Source: Cavia porcellus (lineage: Eukaryota; Chordata; Mammalia; Rodentia; Caviidae). Taken from it: a stretch of DNA of 64,000 nucleotides. Below are positions 23,051 to 36,889 of the stretch, piece by piece. The stretch's first letter is position 1. Each line of letters begins with the position of its first letter. The notes under the pieces are model-generated. The model was not told the DNA's origin and ran no database searches. It worked only from the letters and a program-made list of their open reading frames with translations. The DNA is taken from contig NW_026947484.1 of NCBI RefSeq assembly GCF_034190915.1, forward strand, positions 142,760,982 through 142,824,981, written 5' to 3'. The translations under genes and the position numbers were made by a program.

Positions 23051-24436
23051 TCATTTGATATGCTTTAAAATTAGATTTTATTGGTACATTTTAGATATAC
23101 ATAATAATTACCTTCATCATATAGAATTTGTAACTGTACATGATATTGCTTGTTTCTCCCCATTCCCCTACCCTCCTTTCAACCTCTGTTTCTCTCATTT
23201 ACAAAACTTTGTTTTCATCTCTAAATTTTTTTTGCTTTTCTCTTCTTTTTCCTTTCCCCTTCCCCTCACCCTTGTTTGCTTTCACATTTGAATATTTCCT
23301 CCTATTTTACAATACCTACTGTACTTTTGGGTCCTTATTTACACTTTTAGTTTCTCACATCAGAGAATTAATTCAGTATTTACACATTATTCACTTAAGA
23401 GCATGGACTCAAGTTGCATCCATTTACCTATGAAAGTTTCCAGTTAATCCTTTTTATGGCTGATGAGTTCTCCATTGTATAAAAATGCCGTATCTTTTTT
23501 AACAATTCCTCAGTCGATAGGTTCTTGGGTTGTTTCTAAGATTGGGCCATTACAAATGTTACAGCTATAAATGTAATTATTCACATATTGCTGTGGTAAA
23601 ATGGTTTTAATTCCTTTGGGAAGATACCCAGGAGGGGAATGGTTGGGTCAAATGGAGTCTTGAGTCCTAGTTTTTTCTACAGTGGTTGTACCAGTCTATA
23701 ATTCCACCAATGATAGAGAAGAGTTTTTTTTTTCCACCACAGCCTCACCAGCATTTGTTATTATCTAGTTTATTGATAATAGGCATTTTTTTCTGGGATG
23801 AGGTGAAATCTCAGTGTTGTTTTAATTTGCATCTCTCAAATGACCAGTGATGTTCAACATTTTGTCATATATTTATTGTCTGTGTGTATCTTCATCTGAG
23901 AAGTATGTATTCATCTCAGATGCCCACTTTTGGATTGAGGCTTTAAGGTTGGGAGGTCTAACTTTTTTGAGTTCTTCATATGCTCTTGATAGTAATCCAT
24001 TGAGGAACAGCTGGAAAACATATTTTTAAACTCTGGGTTGTGTCTTAGTTCGACTGTTGGTTTCTCTTGCTGTGGAAAAGCCCAATAAGATGAGATCCAG
24101 TTGTTGTTTCTTTGTGATAGCTTTCTGCAATTAAGATTTTATTCATAAAGTCTTTGCCTACACCAATATCTTCAAGAGTTTTACCTTTCCTTTCTCCCAG
24201 AAAATTTGTTGTTTCTGTTTGAATATTTAGACCTTTCATCTATTTTGAATTTATTTGAGTGTATGGTGAAAGATATGGTTCCAATTTTAATCTTCAGCAT
24301 CTGTAAAATCAGTTTTCCCTGCATGTTTATTGAAGAGGCCATCTTTCAGTGAATGTGTTTGGGACTTTTGTCAAAGACAAGGTGGCTGAGTATGTCTGGA
24401 GTTGTTTCTGCATTTTTTAAACTGTTCCACGGATCC

Positions 24437-24437
<1 letters not shown>

Positions 24438-24485
<48 letters not shown>
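24438..24485 (+). repeat. (TG)n microsatellite
   Basis: About twenty uninterrupted TG dinucleotides, then ATGTGTG, inside the antisense L1 ORF2. Confidence 0.95.
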
Positions 24486-25894
24486 CTGTTTTATCACAGT
24501 GGCCTTACAGTATAATTTCAAATTGGGGATTGTCATACCCCTCCCTTGCTTTTGTTGCTCAGAATTGCCTTTGCTATTCTAGGTTGCTTCTGTTTCCAAA
24601 TGAATTTTAGGTTTTCTCCAATTCTATGAGATATGTTGTTGGAATTTTGCTTGGAATTACATTGACTCTGTAAAACGGTTTTGGAAGTGTGGCCACTTTC
24701 CCATATAGGTTCTTGCCACCCAAGATCAAGTGATATCTTTCCATTTCCTGATAGCGTCTTCAATCTCCTTTCAGATTACTGCAGATTTCAATATAGTGGT
24801 CTTTTACTTCTTTTTAGATTGATTCCTAGGTATTTCATTTTTTGGAGTGCTATTATGAAAAATATTGTTTCCTAATTTCTTTCTCAGTGAATTTATTATT
24901 TGGTATAGGAATGCTACCCATTTTTGAGTGTTGATCTTATATCCAGCTGCACTACTCAATTTACTTATTAAAATCGAGCAGTCTTTTGGTGGGGTTTTGG
25001 GGGTCTTCTATGTAGAGTAACATGCCATCTTCAAACAATGATGATTTAGCTTCTTCCTTTCCTATTATTATTCCTCTCATTTCTTTCTCTTCTCTAGTTG
25101 ATCTGGCTCAACTTCCACGACTATGTTGAATAAGAGTGGAGACAGTAGACATCTTTGTCTTGGTCCTGATTTTAAAATGAAACCTTTCTGTTTTTGTCCA
25201 TTTAGTGTAAAGTTGGCTGTTGGCTTGTAACAGATGGCTTTTAACAGATAAAGACCATCTATTCCAATTTTCTGTGAGATTATTATCATGAATGAGTGCT
25301 GAAGTTTGTTAAAAGCTGTTTCTGCATCTATTGAGATAATTATAGGACTTTTGTCTTTGGTTCTGTTAATAAAGTGTATTACATTGATTGATTTATATAT
25401 GTTCAACTGTTGTTGGATCCCTTGGGGTGAATTCAATTTGGTCATGACGTGAAAACTTCTTAGATTACAAGCTGCATTCTGTTTGCCAGTATCCTGAGGA
25501 TTTTTGCATCTCTGTGTTCATTAGGGAGATTAGTCTGTAGGTCTCTTTCTTAGTTGAGTCCTTTTCTTTTTTTTTCTTTCTTTTGGTATCAGTGTCCTTC
25601 TTGCTTCTAGGAATAAATTTGTATTTCTTAACTTTAATTTCATTAAAAATTTGAGAAGTATTGTTATTAGGTCTTCTCTAAGTTTCTTGTGGAATTCAGC
25701 AGTGAATCTGTCAGTACCTGGGCTTTTCATTGTTGGTAGATTTTTAATTACATCTTCAATTTTCTTGATTCCATGGTTTTTTTTTTTTGAGACCTTCTTG
25801 ATGCAGTTTTTGTAATTCATATGTATCTAAGAATCTGTCTATTTCTCCCACATGTTTCATCTTATTAGAATAAAGTTCTCAAAGTATGTATGGA

Positions 25895-27340
25895 TGATCT
25901 GGATTTCTTTTTTTTTATTTAAGGAGAAAAGAAAAAAAAACAGTGAAGGGGTACAAGTTATACAGATTTACAGAAGAAAAAAATGCACAGTAGGAAATCA
26001 CTAGTTAATGGATTACATATTGCCATCTTAGAAATAATTGTTCAAGTCACAAAATTAAAGCTTGTAGAGTGAACATTCCAACAATGATACTGCAAACAGT
26101 TCTGTTCAATGATCCAATAAAACTCTGATATCATTTTCTATCTTATACACTTAAATATACATGCAGTTATATAGTTTAGAGCACTTTCTTTTCCTCTCTT
26201 TTGTACAATGACTATTACACATTTTGGGTTTCATTGCTCCCACGGTTCTTATTGCTTTCTGACGGGTCTGTTGTGATTTCACGCTTTTCATTTCTAATTG
26301 ATCTATTTGAGTCTTTCCTTTCCCTTTTTTTTTTTTTTGTTTTATCTTTTTTTTTTTTTAATCGGTACCGGGGATCGAACTCACAACGGCCTGCTTGCAA
26401 GGCAGGTGCTTATGCCGCTGAGCTAAATCACCAGCCCTCCTTTCCCTTTTTGAGGGTAAAGGTGGCTAGCAGTTTCTCAGTTTATTTTATCTTTCAAAGA
26501 ATCAACTCTTTTTTCTTCCCATTCTTTTTTTGGAAGAGAATAAAACCAAATGAAATAAAACAGAATAGAATCAATCAAAACAAAATGATGAACATGGTAC
26601 ATGACTTTGAAACAAAAATACAAGGAAATCAGTAATGGCTACCATGATGCCTCTTGTTACCTTCAAAAGAATGGCCCATATCATCAGGCATAATAGAATC
26701 AAACAAAATAACACAGAAATAAAATCAATAAAAACAATGGAAACAGCTCAGGACTTCCAAACAAGATAATAATAAAACCTTAATGGGTACCATGGTGATT
26801 CTTGCTATCTTTAAAGTAGTTGACTATACCATCAGACATGATACAATAAAACAAAACAAAATCAAATAAAATCTGTCAAAAAAACCAATAAAAGCAATAC
26901 AGGGCTTCAAATCAAGCTAACAGGAAATCAATAATGGCTACCATAATATATTGTTATCTTTGAAATAGCTGTCCATGCCATTAAATATAATGAGATTAGA
27001 TAAACTGAAACAGATTAAAACCAAACTAGACAGAACAATAAAAACAATATGGGTTTCAACTCATGATAATAGTTAACAATGGCCACTGCCTTCTCTGTTT
27101 AGACACATCCACCACTTTCACTTTCATAGGATATATTGTGCAATTTGGATCCCATTAATTCCCTTTAGTTTATACTAGGGAGACAACATGCTATGTGACT
27201 CTGATCCATTTCATCCATGAGCGTGACCTCAAGTTGTATCCATTTATCTATAAGAGCCTCAAGGTTACTTTTCTTTATACCTGAGTAGATTTCCGTTGTA
27301 TAAAAGTGTCATGGCTTTCTTATCCAGTCTGCAGCTGATG
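25895..27340 (-). mobile_element. Nested 5'-truncated L1 with ~150-bp tandem units
   Basis: A T-run at 25904-25917 starts an antisense L1 3' region whose opening (25920-26250) matches 30660-30980. From about 26540 to 27090 it holds about 3.5 loose copies of a ~150-bp A-rich unit whose starts lie near 26641, 26788 and 26940. It then enters the end of ORF2 (27090-27340). A SINE lies at 26326-26442. Confidence 0.7.
26326..26442 (-). repeat. Well-preserved tRNA-derived SINE
   Basis: Read on the minus strand: a head with an A-box-like 'tttagctcagcggcataagc' and a B-box-like 'gagttcgatccccggtaccg', then a long A-tail. The internal promoter boxes look intact, which suggests a fairly young copy. Confidence 0.75.
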
Positions 27341-29582
27341 GGCAAGCTACTCCTTACTCCTTTCTGGTTCCATGTCACATGGAACATTGTTCCCTCTCCT
27401 TTGCCTTTCAGTCTACGAACCACTTACAAGTTAAATGCATTTCTTCTATAAAGCGTATTGATGGACTCTGTCTCCTGATCCACTCTGCCTGTATTTCTTT
27501 TTATTGGTGAACTGGGGCCATCAATATTAGTGATTATGGCCAATATGCTTCGCCTCATCGCTGTTATTTTTCTGCTATAGGTTGCCTAGTTTCCCCCTTC
27601 ATTCCATTGTCTGTCCTGCTTAGAGAGACCCCTCTGCCACTATTCCTGGAACCATGATCTTTTTTATCTCTCTCTAGAATGTCCTTCAGTATTTTTTTTG
27701 TAGGCTGGGTTTGGTGGTCATGAATTCCTTCATTCTTCCATTAATTTTGAAAGATAATTTTGCAGGGTACAACAACCTGGGTGGGAACTTGTTTTCTTTC
27801 AGGACTTGAAATCCTTCACTCCAAGCTCTTCTTGATTTGATGGTTTGTGTTGAGAAATCTGTGGTAATTCTGACAGGTTTTCTCTTATAGGTTATCTGTT
27901 TCTTTTCTCTAACAGCTCTTAATATTCTGTTCTTGTGTTGAATTTCTGCAATCTTGACTGTTGCATGTCTGGGTGTAGATTTATTTTGATTATGACTGGC
28001 TCGGGCTCTATATGCCCTATCTGAATGACATTTCCTTTTCCTATGCTTGGGAAGTTTTCTGTAATTATTTTTGTAATTAAATGTCTAACCTCTGCTTTTT
28101 CACTTACATTTCTTCTTCTTCTTTTATTTTAAAGAGATTAAGACAAAAGAGGAGAACATTAATTATTCTTAATTTGTGTTTCTTTAGGTTGTCATGCAGC
28201 TTTTGACATGTTACTTCCTAGTTCCTTGTTATTTTTAAGATATCTTTCCTTTTGCAATTGCAAACTGCAAACCTGTCTTCAAGATTTGAAAGTCTATCTT
28301 TGGTTTCTTTTAAGTGGTTTTGTCAGCTTTCAATAGAGTTTTTAATTTCCTGGAAATCTCTTTGAATCTGTTTGTTATGTGCTAAGTCTTTTTTATATTC
28401 TACATTCAAGGATTGCTTCATTTTTGTATGCTCCCCTATTCTTCCATTTATGTCTTCTTCAGAGGTGCTTAGCACTTCATTTAGTATGTATTTCATTTTG
28501 TCTTTTTACCTTAGATAGTATTTCTGTTCTAATTTTTTATAGCCTCATGAAGTTGTTTCTTTACTTCAGTTGCCATTACTTCATAAACTTCATGTGTGTG
28601 ACCCTGATCTCTTCCGTGTTTACATCTCCTGGACCAGATCTGATTGGGTCGGAGGTCAGAGACAGCTTTTGCTTCTTCCTCCTGACATATTCCTGGGTTC
28701 TTCCAGACAAGTGGGTGATGGGCTCTCAGGCACTTCCTGTATTGGCTACAATTTCTCTGAAGCGAGACTGTTTGGTATTCCTAGCCTGTGTATTGGGTGC
28801 ACTGGTGCAGGGCTGTCTGCTGCTTTTCCCAGCCTGCTTTGGCTCACCAGTGGCTGACAGAGTGCACACTGGCATGGGGCTGGCTGCTGCCTCTGGCTGG
28901 TTACTGGTGGGCATCTACAGTGAGGGTTGCCAGAGTGTGTCTGGGGCAAGACCAGCTGCTGCCTCCCTACCAACCTGGTTAGGGGCAGGGAAGCCCCACC
29001 ATGTCTGTTAGAGTACACATGGGGGCAGGGCTCAGTGTGAGCAATTTACACAGGTCTGCTCCCACCTACGAACTGCTGGAGGAAGCCAGCCACAGTTCTG
29101 GTTCTGGGCTTATCCTGCCAGATTCCAAAATGGCTCCTGACCAATAGGACTGAGCCCTCTGTGCTCACTGCCAGTCAGTGCGGTCCTGTGCATCTGCCAC
29201 TCCCCTCCACCACTGTGTCTCTTTGCAGAGGCTTTCAGGCTTGCCAGCCACCACCATCATTGTGACCATGCATTCCCAGGTTCTGACAGCTCCTCTCACA
29301 CAGTGGGTCCAGCTCCAGGTGAAGGCACTGCCAGCTACCACCTTCTTCTTCATTGAAGTTTTCTTTTTTACTCTCTCTGTTGGCTTCAATTCTCACTTTA
29401 GGTTGTTCCTGCCTCCAGGCATCCCACTTTCTTTCTTCTTGTCTTCCCCACAAGGATATATTCCCACACCTGGACTGTTTCTCTCAGAGTGGCTCTTTTC
29501 TCTGGGGCTTACTGTGCCGTCATCTTCCTGCAAGTCCTCAGTATCAATTGTTTTAGTCATCGATTCTTTGCATTACTTTCTT

Positions 29583-30645
29583 AGTCTCCAGTGCATTAGT
29601 TTCTGCTCTGCGCTTTGTCATTTTCTCCTTTGTACAAGTCTTGGGCTTGATTTTCTCTTCTTTTTCTATAAGTTTGAGGTTCAAAATTAAGTTGTTTATT
29701 CGAGTTTTCTCTATTTTTCTGATACCAGTACTCACTGCTATACATTTTCCCTGTAGGATTACTTTCATTGTATCCCATATGATCTAATATATTGCACTGT
29801 GATTATCATTTATTTAGAGAAATTGTCTAATTTTTTTTCTAATTTCACCTATGACCTATTGGTTATTCAAGATGATATTATTTAACTTCCATGTCTTTAT
29901 GACGTTCTTGTAGTTTCCTTTGCCTTTGATTTCCACTTTTATTGCACCATGGTCTGATAATATGCATTGGAGAATTTCAATTCCTTTGCCTTTACTTAAG
30001 CAGGTTCTATGAGCTGGTATGTGTCTATTTTTGGAGAATGTTCTGTGTGTAGCTGAGAAGAATGTGCATTCTGATGCTGTGGAGTGCAATACTCCGTGGA
30101 CATCTCCTAACTCCATTTGTTTAAAAGTTTGCTTCACTTCTAGTGGCATTTTGTGTTTATTTGTTTGTTTGTTTTGTTACTGGGAATCAAGCTCACAACC
30201 ACACACGTGAGTCAGTTCTTATATTTCATTGTTGGTTTTTTGTCTTGTTAATCAGTCTATTTGTGACAGTGGAGTATTTATATTCCCCCGACATAATTGT
30301 ATTAGTGCTTATTTGATTTTTTGTGTCTGTTAATATTTGTTTTGTATAGTTGTGTGAAATGGTATTGTTTGCATAAATATTTATGATTGTTATGTCTTCT
30401 TCTTGAATTGTTCCCTTTTCGAGGATGGAGTGACCTGCTTTGTCTCACTTTATCGATCTTTACTTAAAATTTACTTTGTTTGCAAATAGAATAGCTACCC
30501 CTGCATTTTTCTGGGTTCCTGTCCCATGGAATATTGCTTTCACCATTTGGCTTCCAGTCTATAAATTTCCTTTTGAATTACACCTGTTTCCTGTATACAG
30601 CATGTTATTGGATATTGTTTCTTGATCTTTTATGTTAGTCTGTAT
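29583..30645 (-). mobile_element. Antisense L1 endonuclease fragment, second copy
   Basis: It matches 1-1060 closely, base 29583 aligning with base 1, including the small SINE remnant at 30150-30205. The minus-strand frame at 29856-30149 covers the same endonuclease part. It is broken by stops. It ends where the next long L1 begins. Confidence 0.8.
30150..30205 (-). repeat. ID-like SINE remnant shared with the copy at 575-640
   Basis: 'ttactgggaatcaagctcac' sits at the same L1 position as in the first copy, after an expanded T/G-rich run. A shared SINE at a shared site argues for duplication of a pre-existing locus. Confidence 0.5.
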
Positions 30646-30979
30646 CTTGTTATTTAAGGAAAATAAAACAAAACAGTAAAAGGGTACAAATAATACAGAA
30701 TTTCATAAAAGATAAACATAAGAAATCACTAGTTAATCCATTACATATTATCATCTTAGAAATAGTTGATCAAGTTACAAAATTAAGCATACAAAGTGGA
30801 CATTTAAGCAGTGAGATTGCAAACGGTTGAGTTCAAAGATCCAACAAAAACTTAGTAATATGGTCATCTAGCTTACACACCTAAACACACTTGCAGCTGT
30901 GCTCTTTAGGGCACTTTCTTTTCCTCTCTTTTTTACAATAGCAATTATACATTTTGGGTTTTACTACTCCCACAGTTCT

Positions 30980-32040
30980 TATCAATTTTTTGGAAGAGAA
31001 TAAAACCAAATGTGTAAAAACAAAGCAGTCAGTCAAAACAAAGGATGGACATAGTACATGATGTAAAAACAGAATACAAGATAATGAACAATGGTTACCA
31101 TAATGCCTCTTGCTACCTTAAAAAGAATTGCCTATATCATCAGGCATAATAAAATTGAACAAAACAGTACAGAATAAAACCAGTAAAACCTAAACATTGG
31201 AGAAATTACTGGATTTCAAAAGAAGATAATAATCAAACCAGAAGGGGCATCAGAGTGAAACTTATTGCCTTCAAAGTAATTGCCTATATCCTCAAAACTG
31301 ATAATATCAAACAGAACAGAATAGAGTAAAATCAGTCAAAACAAGATGGTGGGAGGAATACAGGGCTTCAAATCAAGTTAATAGGAAATAAAAAATATAT
31401 CTTGCTACAATATATCCTGCTAATTTTTAAAAAAATTTTCCATCAATTAAAAAATAAGAAAAAAATAAAGTTAAAAAAGGGAGGGGGATTGAGATAAAAA
31501 AGGATATAACAACATAACAATACAGGTCAGAACAGAACAGTTTAAGCAACATAGTGTTTCATCACAAGATAACCCGACTTAATAGTAGTTACCACAATGT
31601 CTCTTTCCTTGAAATATTTGAGTATAACTTCATATATTATAGCATCAAACATATCAAGACAGTGTGAAACCATTCAAGAGGATGAAAGCATTACAAGGTA
31701 TTTAGAACCAGCTAACAGAAAATGAATGATGGTTTCTACATTATCTCTTTGCCTAAAAAATTTTGTTGTTACTATCACATATAGTAAAATCCAATAAGAT
31801 AGAGCATGACAAAAACAATGGAGACAGAAGAACAACAATTTGATGGGACTTGAAAAGAAGATGATATTAAATCAGCACTAGCTATTAGGATGTCTTGTTT
31901 TACTAAAAATAGCTGTTCGTATCATCATAGACAATATCAAACATCCCAGAATAAAAACATTCCAATTAATTAGTGAAAACTTTATAAGGCTTCAAAACTA
32001 TATAATGGGAAATCATGATTACCACATAATTTTATGTATA
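30980..32040 (-). repeat. ~150-bp tandem units in L1 3' region
   Basis: About seven diverged A-rich units follow one another. Comparable blocks ('accataatgcctcttgct' and variants) lie near 31098, 31253, 31408, 31590, 31738, 31885 and 32018. Each unit also contains a 'catcaggcataat'-like block and an 'aacaaaacagaataaaacc'-like block. Spacings range from about 133 to 182 bases. This is part of the L1 3' untranslated region rather than a separate insertion. Confidence 0.65.
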
Positions 32041-35000
32041 CTTACCATTTCTTACACTAGGGAAACTATTCAGTTTTTATACATGTGAGTTTGATTTATT
32101 TCACTTATGAGTATGGTCTCAAGCTGAGCCCACTTATTTATATCTCAGTGTGATCCTTCGTTATAGCTGAGTAGTACTCCATTGTATAAAAATACAACTT
32201 TTTTTATCCATTCCTCAGTTGATGGACACTTAGGTTGTTTCCAAGATCTGGTTATTACAAATTGTGCTGCTATAAACATGGGTGCACATATATCACTGTG
32301 GTATGATGCTTTCAGTTCTTCTGGGAATATGTTTAAAAGTGGAATAGCTGAAACAAATCGGACTTCCAATCCCAGCTTTTTGAGAAATCTCCAGACTGAC
32401 CTGCACAATGGTTGCACTAATCTACACTGCCAAAACAGTGCAGGAGAGTTCCTTTTGCCCCACAGCCTGCCTCTCCAGCATTAGTCATTGTTGGTTTGCT
32501 TGATCCTGGCCATTCTTTCCGGAGTGAGATGGAATCTCAGTGTGGTTTTAACTTGCATTTCTCTAATGAGTAATGATGATGAACATTTTTTCATGTATTT
32601 ATTTGCCATTTGTATTTCATCTGAAAATTGTGTATTCATCTCAGATGCCAATTTTTGGACTGGATCTTTGAATTTTGGGAGTCTGATTTGTTTTTAAATC
32701 TTTATGTGTTTTAGACAGAAGTCCTTTGTCTGAGGAAGAGTTCACTAAGACTTTTTCCCAGTTTGTGGGGATGCTTTTCACTATGCTGGAGATTTCTTTT
32801 GACATGCAGAAACTTTTTAATAAGAGGTGATTTCAGTTATTGATTCTGGGAGGAATTTCTGATGTGGTTTAAGTCCTGTTCATGAATTCTCTACCTACCC
32901 CTATGTCTTCAAGGTTTTTACCCAATTTGTCTTCCAATAGATTTTGCGTTTCTGTTTTAATATTCAGATCTTTGATCTATTTAGATTTTAATTTAGTATA
33001 TGGTGATAGGCATGGGTCTCATTTTAGTTTTCGGCAATTGAAGAGCCAGTTTTTCCAACACTATTTATTAAAGAGACTGTCGTTCTGCCAGTGAACATGT
33101 TTGGCTCCTTTATCATAGATAAGGTGGTTGAGTGTGTTTATAGTTGTGGTTGTATCTTCTAGTCTATTCCATTGATCTTTGGCTCAGTTTTGATTCCAGT
33201 ACCATGTTGATTTTACTACGGTTGCTTTGTAGTATAACTTCAAGTCGGGGATTGTAATGCTTCCCACCTTGCCTTGGCTGCTTAGTACTGTCTTTGCTAT
33301 TTTGGGTGTCTCCTGGTTCCAGATGAATTTTAGGATTGATTATTCGAGATCTATGATGTATGTTGACGGTATTTTATTGAGATTGCATTAAAACTCTATA
33401 ACATTTTTGGGAGAATGGCCATTTTCACAATATTTATTCTTTGTATCCATGTCCAAGTGATATCTTTCCATTTTCTGAGATTGTGTTCAATTTTTTTGTT
33501 CAGTGAATTATAATTTTCCCTGTATAGGTCTTTCAATTCTTTCATGAGAGTAATTCCTAAATATTTCATTTTTTTTGGTTGCTAGTATGAAGGCTATGGC
33601 TTCTCTTATTTCTCTGTCAGTGATTTTGTTGTTAATGTATAGGAATGCTATTGATATTTGAGTATTGATTTTGTGTTCACCTACATTACTGAATTTATTT
33701 ATTATATCTAAGAGTCTTTCAATCGAGTTTTGGAGGTCTTCTGTGTAGAGTATCACGTCATCTGCAAACAGTGATAATTTAAATTTTTTTTCCTATCTTT
33801 ACCCCTTTTATTTCTCTCTCTTGTCTAATTGCTCTGACAAGTTTTTCCAGCACTATATTAAATAGGAACAGTGATAAGGGACATCCTTGTCTTGTGCCTG
33901 GTCTTAAGGTAAAGGCCTTCAGTTTTTGGCCAGTTAGTGTGATACTGGCTGTTGGTTTGTCATAGATGGCCTTTATTATATTGAGGTAAAGACCATCTAA
34001 TCTAACTTTATGTAAGGTTCTTATCATAAATGAATGTTGGGCCCTCTACAACTATAGAGATGATAATGTGATTCTTACTTTTTGGCTTTATTTAGATGGT
34101 AGATTACATTGATTGATTTACGTAAGTTGAACCATCCCTGCATCCCTGGCATTAATCTCACTTGGTCATGGTGTATAATCTTCTTAATGATTTGCGGCAA
34201 CTTGTTTGCCAATATTTTATTGAGATTTTTGCATCTATGTTCACTAGGGAGATTGGCCTGTAGTATTTTTTTTTTAGTTGGGTCTTTCTCAGATTTTGGT
34301 ACTAGCATAATATTTGCTTCCATGAATGATTTAGAAAGGATTGTTTCCTTTTCAGTTTCATTGAAGAGTTTGAGGAGTGTCAGCATTAAGTCCTCTGTGT
34401 ATTTCTTGTATAATTCTGCAGTGAATCTGTCTGGACCTGGGCTCTGCTTGTAGGTAAGGACTTAATTACATCTTCAATTTCATTAATAGAAATTGGGTTA
34501 GTCAGCAGTTTTATATCTTCTTGACTTAGCTTTGGCACTTCATATATTTCTAGTAATCTGTCTATTTCTTCTGTATTATCAAACCTATGAGAGTAGAGGT
34601 TTTCGAAATGGATGTTGATGGTCTTTTGTATGTCTACAGAGATTGTAGTGATTTTGCCTTTTTCATTCCTCATTGCATGAATTTGAGCTTTTTCTTCCCT
34701 TTGTAAAGTTTGGCTAGGGGCTTATCAATTTTATTCATTCTTTCAAAGAACCAACTCTTTGATCATTGATTCTTTGGATTGTTTCTTAGTCTCTATTGCA
34801 TTGATTTCTGCTCTTATTTTTATAATTTCCTCCCTTCTCTTGGCTTTGGGCTTGACTTGCTCTTCATTTTCTAGATGTTTGAAGTGTAGCATCAGGTTAT
34901 TTATTAGTATTCATTCTGTTTTCCTGATGTGGGACCTCAGTGCAATAAATTTTCCTCAGATTCTTGTAAGTTGTATTTGTATTTTTGTTTGCTTGTAGGT

Positions 35001-36889
35001 ACTGTTTAATTTCTTCTTTAATTTCCCATGACCCACTGATTACTCAAGAGTGTGTTATTCAGTTTCCACATGTCTGTGGGATTTTTGCAGTATCTGTTAT
35101 CATTAATTTCTAATTTCATGGTGCTATGATCCGATAATATGCATGAGATAATTTCAACTCTTTTGTATTTATTTGAGTATGTTCTGTGGGCTAATATATG
35201 GTCTATTTTTGAGAATGTCCCATGAACTGCTGAGAAGAAAGTATATTCTGATGTTGTTGGATGGAACATTCTGTATATGTCTATCAAGTCCATTTGTTCC
35301 CAGGTGTGACTCAGTTCTGTTATTTCTTTGCTGATTTTCTGTCTGGTTGATCTGTCCTTGGCTGTCAATGGTGTGTTAAGGTCTCCTGTTGTAATTGTGT
35401 TACTGATAATTTGGTTTTTCATTTCTGTTAATACTTCCTTTATATGACTGGATGCTCTGGAATTTGGTGCATATATAATTAAGATTATGTCTTCCTCTTG
35501 AAGTTTTCCCCTAACCGATATGTAGTGACCTTCTTTATCTCTTATGATCATTCTTGATTTAAAGTTCACATTGCCTGCAAACAGAATAGCTACCCCCACT
35601 TTTGGGGGGTTCCTGTTGCATTTAGTATTGCTTTCCATCCTTTGACTTTCAGTCTGTGAGTATCCTTTTGGGTTATATGGGTTTCTTGTAGACAGCATTT
35701 GGTTGGATGTTGTTTCTTGATCCATTTTCTGCCAGTCTGTTTCTCTTAATTGGTACCATTTATATACCAATTGAGACCATTTATATTAATGGTTATAACT
35801 GTTATATGTTGGTTTATTGTTGACATGTTTTTTTCTGCTGTTGCATTTTATCTTTCCATTCTGCTTAATTGTCTGCTTTGCTCAATGGTTTTTACCTAAA
35901 TGTATCTAATCTGTCTTTCAGTATTGTTTGCAGGGTTGGCTTGGTGATCGTGAAGTTCTTCAGCTGTTCTTTGTCATGGAAGTATTGCATTTCTCCATCA
36001 ATTTTGAAGGGCAGCTTTTCAGGGTACATCAGTCTAGGTTGGAAATCATTTTCCTTTAGGATCTGAAATACTTCACTCCATTCTCTTTTTGACTATTGTT
36101 TGTGATGAGAAATCTGCTGTGATTCTGATAGGTTTTCCTTTATGGGTGATCTGTCTTTTCCCTCTGATAGATTTTAATATTCTATTCTTATATTGGATTT
36201 CTGTGATGTTGATTATTATATGGCTATTATATTTCTATAGTTTTAATTTGGTTATGGCTATTTGGAGTTCTATTCTTCACTGATCCTGATGTCAGTTTCC
36301 ATTCTCATGTTTGGGAAATATTCAGCTATTACTTCTCTAAATATCTTCTTGACATCCTTTATGTTTTCCCCTTCTTTTCCATTTATCCCTACCAATGGAA
36401 TGTTGTTTTTCTTTACATCATCTTGCAGCTGTTGAACTGTTATTTCATAATTCTTTGTTATATTTAAAAAGACCTTTCCTCTCCTGTTTACTAGCTGCAA
36501 TCTTGTCTTTGAGGTCTGAAATTCTATCTTCACTTTCACTGAAGTGGTTTTTAAATATTTCAGTGGAATTTTTGATTTCCTGCATATCTCTGTGCATCTG
36601 CTTTATGTATTCTGTTTGTTTCTTATATTGTTCATCCAGGGATTCTACCTTTTTGTTTAGTTCCTCCAATTTTTTAACTGTGTCTTCTTTAGATATGTTC
36701 AGGATTTCTTTTATCATTTCTTCTTTTATTTGTGAGATTATTTCTAGTTTGAATTCCTAGATTATTTCTAGTTTGAAATAAAGCTTCCTGGAGTTCTTCT
36801 TTATTTCAGTTGCTATCGTGTCAGGTATTTCAGGTGTATTGCACACATTTTCTTCTGTGTACATAGTTCCTATGGTTTCTTTGGATGGG

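Larger units (their letters stand above)
23055..29545 (-). mobile_element. Near full-length antisense L1, broken by a nested L1
   Basis: On the minus strand the order is 5' leader (29545-28570, GC-richer), ORF1 (28570-27650), start of ORF2 (27600-27345), then, after an interruption, reverse transcriptase (25870-25080), the ORF2 end (25080-23380) and a pyrimidine-rich 3' region (23290-23060). Part of the endonuclease is missing where another L1 fragment (25895-27340) is inserted. The RT palm block survives in short frames (25077-25445, 25530-25820), but there are many stops. Confidence 0.8.

Noticed and set aside
24438..24485. Possible Z-DNA or regulatory element
   Set aside because: It is a simple TG repeat inside a dead L1, with no other support.
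28379..29011. 210-codon plus-strand frame with hydrophobic segments
   Set aside because: It is the antisense of the L1 ORF1 start and leader. There is no family match or codon signature.
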